Of a stretch of DNA of 57,852 nucleotides, positions 53,158 to 57,852 are shown piece after piece. The DNA is from Phycisphaeraceae bacterium. Its GTDB lineage: Bacteria; Planctomycetota; Phycisphaerae; Phycisphaerales; UBA1924. The stretch is taken from contig JAHCJH010000002.1 in the NCBI GenBank assembly GCA_026126345.1, forward strand, positions 1-57,852, written 5' to 3'. Position 1 is the stretch's first letter. Each line of letters begins with the position of its first letter. The translations under genes and the position numbers were made by a program. The notes below the pieces were generated by a model that saw only the letters and a program-made list of their open reading frames with translations, was not told the DNA's origin and did no database searches.

Positions 53158-54423
53158 ATGAGGAACGCACGCGGTCTCGGTTGGGGCGATGGCTGGACAC
53201 GGCGCCTGGCGCTGGCGGGTGTGGCGCTGTCCGCGTCGGTCGCCGGCGGCTGCGTGTGGGAGGAGCCGGCATCCCCGAACCGGCTGCTGGTGTCCGAACG
53301 GGCCGAGCCGCTGCCGGCCTCGGCGTGGCCGGAGCGCGACCAGCGCTCGGTCGAAGCGGTGCTGGCGTCGATCGGCCCGACGGCGCGCATCCACACGCGC
53401 TCCGTCGAGCGCGAGAAAGAACGCCTGGTGCCGATCGACGAGACCCGCACGTTCGAGGTGGTCAACAAGCTGGCCGTCGGGCAGGGGTTGATCCTGGACG
53501 TGCGACCGCCGGGCGTTGCTCGAGCGGCCCCGGGCACGCTGGTGTTCTCGTCGGTGGGCGGCGGCATGCCGCTGCAGGACGACGGCGCCGCCGACGCCGG
53601 CGCCCAGAGCGAGCAGGGGGCGCTGTCCGGCATCGTGTTCCGGATCACCGAGCCGCTGGGCGGCGTCGCGGTCCGCGGGATCGTGTTCCACCTGCACGGG
53701 CTGGGGGGCATCGAGTACGAGCAGTCGGTGGCCGATGCGCTGCTTCGCGCGGGGTTCATGGTGCTGCAGGCCGAATTTCCCTGGCAGCGCTGGCGGCAGC
53801 GGCGCATCGAACTGGGAACCGAGGCGGAGCTCGAGGCCGTCGCGGGCGAGCTGGCGGCCATGTCCGACGACTGCCAGGCCGAGATGGCCTACGCCGCCGA
53901 GGCGGCGGTGGACTACCTCTGGGAGACCCGGCCCGCGCTGCGCGGCACGCCGGTGGTCGTGACCGGCTTCAGCGCCGGCAGCCTCACCGGCTGCACGATC
54001 GCCGCCCGCCTGGGCGGGCGCGTCGCCGCCGTGGTGCTCGCCGGCAGCGGGAGCAACGTGGCGCACATCGTGCAGACCAGCGACCTGACCAACGGGGGCG
54101 TCAACATCGCCCGCGGCGGCCAGCGCGTCCGCGGCTCGCTGGCCGGGCTGGTCAGCGGGCGGTACCTGGTCAAATCGCGCCTGGACCCGTACCACACGGC
54201 CGCCCAGTTGCGCCGAGTGCCCACGCTGCTGATCCACGCCAGCGCCGACGACATCGTGCCCGCCGACACCGGGGAAGAGCTCTACGAGCGACTCGGCCGG
54301 CCGGAGCGCTGGGTGGTCACCGGCGGCCACCGGACGCTCTTCCTGCGCCTGGGCACGCTGGCCGAACAGATCGCGGCCTGGGTCGATCGCGCGGTGGCAC
54401 AGTGGGCCGGCCGGTCCCGGTAG
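53158..54423 (+). CDS. Secreted alpha/beta-hydrolase, possible lipoprotein
   Basis: The 421-residue protein has an N-terminal hydrophobic signal (about 16-31) ending in GGC (Cys32), a weak lipobox. The alpha/beta-hydrolase core shows GIVFHLHGLGG (oxyanion strand, about 174-184), the nucleophile elbow GFSAGS (Ser272), the acid Asp in ASADDIVPAD (about 364) and the His in GGHRTLF (391). Thus the catalytic triad is complete. Substrates could be esters or peptides; not determinable. ATG 53158 was chosen over upstream GTG/ATG codons because the signal peptide starts there. The stop is 142 bases before mdh. Confidence 0.8.
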   Translation: MRNARGLGWGDGWTRRLALAGVALSASVAGGCVWEEPASPNRLLVSERAEPLPASAWPERDQRSVEAVLASIGPTARIHTRSVEREKERLVPIDETRTFEVVNKLAVGQGLILDVRPPGVARAAPGTLVFSSVGGGMPLQDDGAADAGAQSEQGALSGIVFRITEPLGGVAVRGIVFHLHGLGGIEYEQSVADALLRAGFMVLQAEFPWQRWRQRRIELGTEAELEAVAGELAAMSDDCQAEMAYAAEAAVDYLWETRPALRGTPVVVTGFSAGSLTGCTIAARLGGRVAAVVLAGSGSNVAHIVQTSDLTNGGVNIARGGQRVRGSLAGLVSGRYLVKSRLDPYHTAAQLRRVPTLLIHASADDIVPADTGEELYERLGRPERWVVTGGHRTLFLRLGTLAEQIAAWVDRAVAQWAGRSR

Positions 54424-54482
54424 GGGCCCGGTTCGGCGGCGTGTCACGGCCTCGACTACGCCACGGCCGGGCGTGCGGGCGC

Positions 54483-54488
54483 TAGGAT
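54483..54488 (+). promoter_or_regulatory. Candidate -10 element TAGGAT upstream of mdh
   Basis: TAGGAT lies seven bases before an ATG at 54496 that is out of frame with mdh and about 70 bases before the mdh start at 54566. It could drive mdh with a leader. No strong -35 is visible. Confidence 0.3.
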
Positions 54489-54565
54489 CGGCCCGATGGA
54501 GCGCCGGCGCGGCCTTCGGGGCCGGGGCGCCACCGAACACAGCACGAGCGAGAAGGACGGGCGAC

Positions 54566-55546
54566 ATGCGTCGAGCGAAGATCAGCGTCATCGGGGCCGG
54601 CAACATCGGGGGCGAGTGCGCGCGGTCGATCGCGATGAAGGAACTCGGCGACGTCGTGCTGCTGGACATTCCCAACCGCGAGAAGCCCGAGCTGCACATG
54701 CCCCGGGGCAAGGCGCTGGACCTGGCCTGCTGCGGCCCGGTCGAGAACTTCGACGCCCGGATCACCGGCACCTTTGAGTACCAGGACATCGAGGGCAGCG
54801 ACGTGGTGGTCGTGACCGCCGGCGTGCCCCGAAAGCCCGGCCAGAGCCGCGACGACCTGGTGCAGATCAACGCGGGGATCGTCAAGAACGTCGCCACCAA
54901 CATCAAGCAGTACGCGCCCAACGCCGTGGTGATCGTGGTGAGCAACCCGCTGGACGCGATGGTCTACGTGATGTGGAAGGCCACGGGCTTTCCGGCGCAC
55001 CGCGTGATGGGCCAGGCCGGGGCGCTGGACGTGGCGCGGTACAAGACGTTCCTGGCGATGGAGCTCGGCGTCAGCGTCGAGGACATCCAGGGCCTCTTGC
55101 TGGGCGGGCACGGCGACGACATGGTCCCCCTGCCGCGGCGCACCAGCGTCAACGGCATCCCGATCACCGACCTGCTCCCTGCCGAGAAGATCCAGGCGTG
55201 CGTGGACCGGGCCAAGGTCGGCGGCGGCGAGATCGTCAAGCTCATGGGCACCAGCGCGTGGTACGCCCCGAGCGCCGGCACGGTCGAGATGGTCGAGTCG
55301 ATCGTCCGCGACAAGAAGCGCGTGATCGCCAGCGCCGCCTACTGCGAGGACGAGTACGGCGTGGCCCCCGGCCAGAAGGGCAAGGGCCTGTTCGTCGGCG
55401 TGCCGTGCGTGCTGGGCTCCCGCGGCGTCGAGAAGATCATCTCCTTCAAGCTCGACGAGACCGAGCGCAAGTTCATGGACGAGTCGATCAGCCACGTGCG
55501 CGATCTCATCGGCGTGGTCAAGCGCATGTTCCCCGAAATGGCCTGA
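54566..55546 (+). CDS. mdh: Malate dehydrogenase (LDH-like type)
   Basis: The 326-residue enzyme oxidises malate to oxaloacetate with NAD+. Seen are the nucleotide-binding motif VIGAGNIGG (8-16), the substrate Arg residues in GVPRKPGQSRDDL (Arg89, Arg95), NPLDAM, GQAGALDVARYKTFLA (Asp155, Arg158) and the catalytic His in GGHGDDMVPL (His182). This follows the LDH-like MDH group found in many bacteria. ATG 54566 has GAAGGA about eight bases upstream; the frame upstream to 54473 has no plausible start. It is followed by the CpeT-FKBP gene. Confidence 0.96.
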   Translation: MRRAKISVIGAGNIGGECARSIAMKELGDVVLLDIPNREKPELHMPRGKALDLACCGPVENFDARITGTFEYQDIEGSDVVVVTAGVPRKPGQSRDDLVQINAGIVKNVATNIKQYAPNAVVIVVSNPLDAMVYVMWKATGFPAHRVMGQAGALDVARYKTFLAMELGVSVEDIQGLLLGGHGDDMVPLPRRTSVNGIPITDLLPAEKIQACVDRAKVGGGEIVKLMGTSAWYAPSAGTVEMVESIVRDKKRVIASAAYCEDEYGVAPGQKGKGLFVGVPCVLGSRGVEKIISFKLDETERKFMDESISHVRDLIGVVKRMFPEMA

Positions 55547-55633
55547 GCGCACCTTGGCGCGGCGGGGACCGCGCGCCGGGTGGTTTGGAGGCTCGGGGGA
55601 TCGCAGGGCGGTCGGATCGCAGGGAATCACACC

Positions 55634-56791
55634 ATGTACACCACGAAGTCACTGGCGGCACTGATTCTGGCGGCGGGCTCACTGGCGGTCGGGGGCGTCT
55701 CTTGGGCGCAGCCCGGCGGCGGTCGCGAGGATCAGCCCATTTCCGCCGCGACGGACAAGCAGCCCGAAACGCCCAAGGTTCGCCTGGTCAAGCCCGAGGC
55801 CGCCAGCACCGACGCGGAACTCCGCTCGGCGCTGGCCATGCTCACCGGCTCGTTCAAGGCCGCGCCCGCCGGCGACCAGCCCGCGCTGCGCCTCAACACG
55901 TCGCTGATCACGGTGGAGGGTTGGGACAACGCGCTGTACTTCGAGCTGACGCGCGACGACGCCCCGGCGGTGCCGTTCCGCTCCGGCGTCATGCACCTGT
56001 ACCGCCGCCAGGGCGGGCTGGTGCTGCGCCAGTGCGCCTTCGAGGGCGCCAGGACCAGCGCCACCTTCGGCCACATGCTGGCCGGCCTCTGGGCGGCCCC
56101 CGAAACGCTGCCCGTGCTCAAGCCGGAACAGCTCATCGCGATCGTCGATCTGCCCGTGCGCAAGACCGAGAGCGGCTTTGCCGCCGGCACGGCCGCCGCC
56201 GCGCCCACCATGATCTCCGGCGCGACGGAGTTCACCAGCGCCCTGACCATGACCGCCGGGGGGCTGTCGATCGCCGACCGGGGGTTCGACGCCACGGGCA
56301 AGCAGGTCTGGGGCCCGGCGCCCGACGCAGCGACGGCGTTCTCCCGTGTCGAGCCCGCGGCCAAGGTCGAGATCCGTGACAACGGGCTGGTGCTGATCGA
56401 CCTGGTTCCGGCGCGCGATCCAGGCCGGCTCGCCGGCGACGGCAGCGAGGCCGTCCTGCACTACACCGGTTGGACGCTCGAGGGCTTCGAGTTCGATTCA
56501 TCGCGCCGCCCCGGGCGCGAGCCGCTGAAGCTCACGCTGCCCGGGCAGTTGATCGCCGGGTGGAATCTGGGCATCCCGGGCGTGGGCAAGGGCACGGTGC
56601 GAAAGCTCGTGATCCCCGGCGTGCTGGGCTACGGCGAACGCGGCAACCCCCGCGCCCGAATCGGCCCGAACGCCACGCTGGTGTTCGAGGTCGAGTGCGT
56701 CTGGCTGCAGCTCGCCGGCGAAGCGCCAGCCGATCGCGCCGATCCATCCGAAGTCGCTCCCAAGGACGCCAGGAAGCCCGAGGGCAAGTAA
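55634..56791 (+). CDS. Secreted CpeT/CpcT-like domain fused to an FKBP-type peptidyl-prolyl isomerase
   Basis: The 385-residue protein has a signal peptide (about 1-25, WAQ at the cut). Residues about 60-225 look like the CpeT/CpcT fold (LRSALAMLTGSFKA, VEGWDNALYFELTRDD, VMHLYRRQGGLVLRQCAFEG), a calycin-like family best known as phycobiliprotein lyases in cyanobacteria. An FKBP domain follows at about 268-357: VLHYTGWTLEGFEFDSS, LPGQLIAGWNLGIPGVGKGTVRKLVIPGVLGYGERG, and NATLVFEVE. The C-terminal 25 residues are charged. AGGGAA precedes the ATG by about eight bases. The pair of domains would place a lipocalin-like binder next to a folding catalyst in the periplasm. The CpeT call is by motif recognition only. 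Confidence 0.75.
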   Translation: MYTTKSLAALILAAGSLAVGGVSWAQPGGGREDQPISAATDKQPETPKVRLVKPEAASTDAELRSALAMLTGSFKAAPAGDQPALRLNTSLITVEGWDNALYFELTRDDAPAVPFRSGVMHLYRRQGGLVLRQCAFEGARTSATFGHMLAGLWAAPETLPVLKPEQLIAIVDLPVRKTESGFAAGTAAAAPTMISGATEFTSALTMTAGGLSIADRGFDATGKQVWGPAPDAATAFSRVEPAAKVEIRDNGLVLIDLVPARDPGRLAGDGSEAVLHYTGWTLEGFEFDSSRRPGREPLKLTLPGQLIAGWNLGIPGVGKGTVRKLVIPGVLGYGERGNPRARIGPNATLVFEVECVWLQLAGEAPADRADPSEVAPKDARKPEGK

Positions 56792-56797
56792 CGACCG

Positions 56798-57232
56798 ATG
56801 CCCTCGCGCCGCTCCCAGCGCGACGCGGAGAATCCCGCCCAGCGGTCGGACGTCGATCACTACGAACGCCTCGGCGTCGATCCCGACGCGTCGGCCGAGG
56901 CCATCCGGCGCGCCTTCCGGGCGCTGGCGCGGCAAGTGCACCCCGACGTGAACCGTCGGCCCGACGCCGCGGCCCGTTTCGCCGAGATCCAGTCGGCCTA
57001 CGAGGTGCTGAGCGATCCCGAGCGGCGGCGCGCGTACGACGGTGAACTGCAGGCCGCTTCGCGCCGGGCGCAGCGTGAGGACGCCGGCGTGCAGGGGCAC
57101 TACACCTGGACGAACGTCGCCTCCCGCGGGCAGACGGTCGCCGGCCCGAGGCACGACGAGGTTGAAGAGTTCTGGGACACGTTCTTTGCCCGCCGAGCCG
57201 GCGAAACCGGCCCGGGGCCGGGCCCGGCCTGA
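56798..57232 (+). CDS. DnaJ-domain protein
   Basis: The 144-residue protein has a J domain at about 18-82: [33 protein letters not shown], with the HPD motif, followed by [23 protein letters not shown]. The C-terminal 60 residues are hydrophilic with no zinc-finger or substrate domain of full-length DnaJ, so it is probably a dedicated co-chaperone for a DnaK partner. It starts seven bases after the CpeT-FKBP gene, and both are likely folding-related and co-transcribed. Confidence 0.88.
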   Translation: MPSRRSQRDAENPAQRSDVDHYERLGVDPDASAEAIRRAFRALARQVHPDVNRRPDAAARFAEIQSAYEVLSDPERRRAYDGELQAASRRAQREDAGVQGHYTWTNVASRGQTVAGPRHDEVEEFWDTFFARRAGETGPGPGPA

Positions 57233-57246
57233 ACCGCCGGGCGCGG

Positions 57247-57252
57247 TAGACT
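57247..57252 (+). promoter_or_regulatory. Candidate -10 element TAGACT, leaderless type
   Basis: TAGACT ends six bases before the ATG at 57259, without a Shine-Dalgarno. Confidence 0.4.
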
Positions 57253-57258
57253 GTGGGC

Positions 57259-57852
57259 ATGCAATCCAAAGCCACGACCGTCGAGCAGTACCTGGCCGAG
57301 TTGCCCGCCGACCGACGCGAGGCGTTGCAGGCCGTCCGGCGCGTGGTCCTGGCCAACATCGACAAGAAGGGCTACCGCGAGTGCATGGGCTACGGCATGA
57401 TGGGCTACGCGGTGCCGCACAGCGTCTACCCGCCGGGCTACCACTGTGACCCGAGCCAGCCGCTGCCGTTCGTCGGCATGGCCTCGCAGAAGCAGCACAT
57501 GTCGTTCTACATGATGTGCCTGTACGGCAACACCGGAATGGAGCGCTGGTTCCGCGATGCCTGGGCTAAGACGGGCAAGAAGCTCGACATGGGCAAGTGC
57601 TGCATCCGCTTCAAGCGGGTCGAGGATCTGGCGCTCGACGTCATCGGCGAGGCCATCCGCCGCATGCCCGCCGAGAAGTACATCGCGCTCTACGAATCGG
57701 CGATCAAGGGCGCCCGGCGCGCCAAGACGGCGCCCAAGCCGAAACCCAAAGCCAAAGCCAAGGGCGCCGTCAAGGCCCGCCGCCAGCCCGCGTCGGCCGC
57801 CAGGCGAGGCGGGAAGGCCGCCGGGCGCACCGCCCGTGCCCCGCGACGCGCC
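57259..57852 (+). CDS. DUF1801-type (YdhG-like) protein with Lys/Arg/Ala-rich tail, 3' end outside window
   Basis: The visible 198 residues have no stop. The first 150 match the DUF1801/YdhG family: TTVEQYLAELPADRREALQAVRRVVLANI, ECMGYGMMGYAVPHSVYPPG, PFVGMASQKQHMSFYMMCLYG and GKCCIRFKRVEDLALDVIGEAIRRM. Family members are iron-chaperone-like or stress-related proteins of poorly known function. From about residue 158 to the window end the sequence is Lys/Arg/Ala/Pro-rich (AKTAPKPKPKAKAK, KARRQPASAARRGGKAAGRTARA), resembling histone H1-type tails of bacterial DNA-binding proteins. A role in nucleic-acid contact is inference. Confidence 0.82.
   Translation, partial: MQSKATTVEQYLAELPADRREALQAVRRVVLANIDKKGYRECMGYGMMGYAVPHSVYPPGYHCDPSQPLPFVGMASQKQHMSFYMMCLYGNTGMERWFRDAWAKTGKKLDMGKCCIRFKRVEDLALDVIGEAIRRMPAEKYIALYESAIKGARRAKTAPKPKPKAKAKGAVKARRQPASAARRGGKAAGRTARAPRRA

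Noticed and set aside
54496-54777. 93-residue frame with TAGGAT seven bases before its ATG
   Set aside because: It overlaps the clear mdh start in another frame and encodes an Arg/His-rich shadow peptide. The TAGGAT may serve mdh; a short leader peptide cannot be fully excluded.

Overview
The window looks like part of a chromosome of a Planctomycetota bacterium of the Phycisphaerae/Phycisphaerales type. This is inferred from the very GC-rich DNA, a secreted protein ending in a Gly-Cys dockerin-like domain, two secreted proteins with a PTPG-type CTERM sorting tail, several type IV pilin-like proteins, an adenosylcobalamin (class II) ribonucleotide reductase and a tail-anchored Ser/Thr kinase. 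I see no rRNA, tRNA, CRISPR array, transposase, integrase or phage gene. It reads as core genome with lineage-specific secreted proteins.

Layout. 1-2441 (minus): ECF sigma factor, a membrane partner protein and a PDZ protein. 2596-3645: tatC. 3804-10794: type IV pilus/type II secretion cluster (PilT-like ATPase, PilC/GspF membrane protein, three pilin-like proteins including a 953-residue PilX-like one, and a small membrane protein). 10915-15294: uvrA and a MacB-like permease. 15303-18568 (minus): Ser/Thr kinase, infC and an FkbM methyltransferase. 18915-20233: a pilin-like protein with a hairpin-rich leader and a small membrane protein. 20262-26194 (minus): gcvH, ABC ATPase, ABC permease and uvrB, apparently one operon. 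26338-28874: TIM-barrel protein, cmk and plsC. 28824-32079: TSUP permease (minus), 3D-domain protein, DUF58 protein and a small conserved protein (minus). 32190-36111: a large dockerin-type secreted protein (minus) divergent from an unrecognised 414-residue protein. 36180-39057: a TPR-YggX fusion (minus) divergent from pyrD and a serine hydrolase. 39067-45129 (minus): smc, split by a frameshift, and a FlgI-like HEAT-repeat lipoprotein. 45551-49723: dcd and nrdJ behind a probable NrdR-type operator. 50264-51963: two paralogous PTPG-CTERM proteins, each with its own promoter and terminator. 52054-57852: flavin reductase (minus), small protein, hydrolase lipoprotein, malate dehydrogenase, CpeT-FKBP fusion, DnaJ-domain protein and a DUF1801 protein that runs off the end.

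The most interesting signals are not single genes. (1) About eleven genes that lack a Shine-Dalgarno sequence carry a TANNNT -10-like hexamer only 5-8 bases before the start codon, on both strands and in divergent pairs, which suggests widespread leaderless transcription. (2) A pilin-like gene has three consecutive perfect stem-loops in its leader. (3) infC appears to start at an ATC codon behind a good Shine-Dalgarno. (4) dcd-nrdJ carries a 16-bp box pair with 32-bp periodicity that fits NrdR. (5) Several unusual domain combinations occur: CpeT-FKBP, TPR-YggX and FlgI-HEAT.

Two genes (pilC and smc) carry local frame disruptions that may be sequencing or assembly errors. All functional calls rest on motif recognition without database searches.
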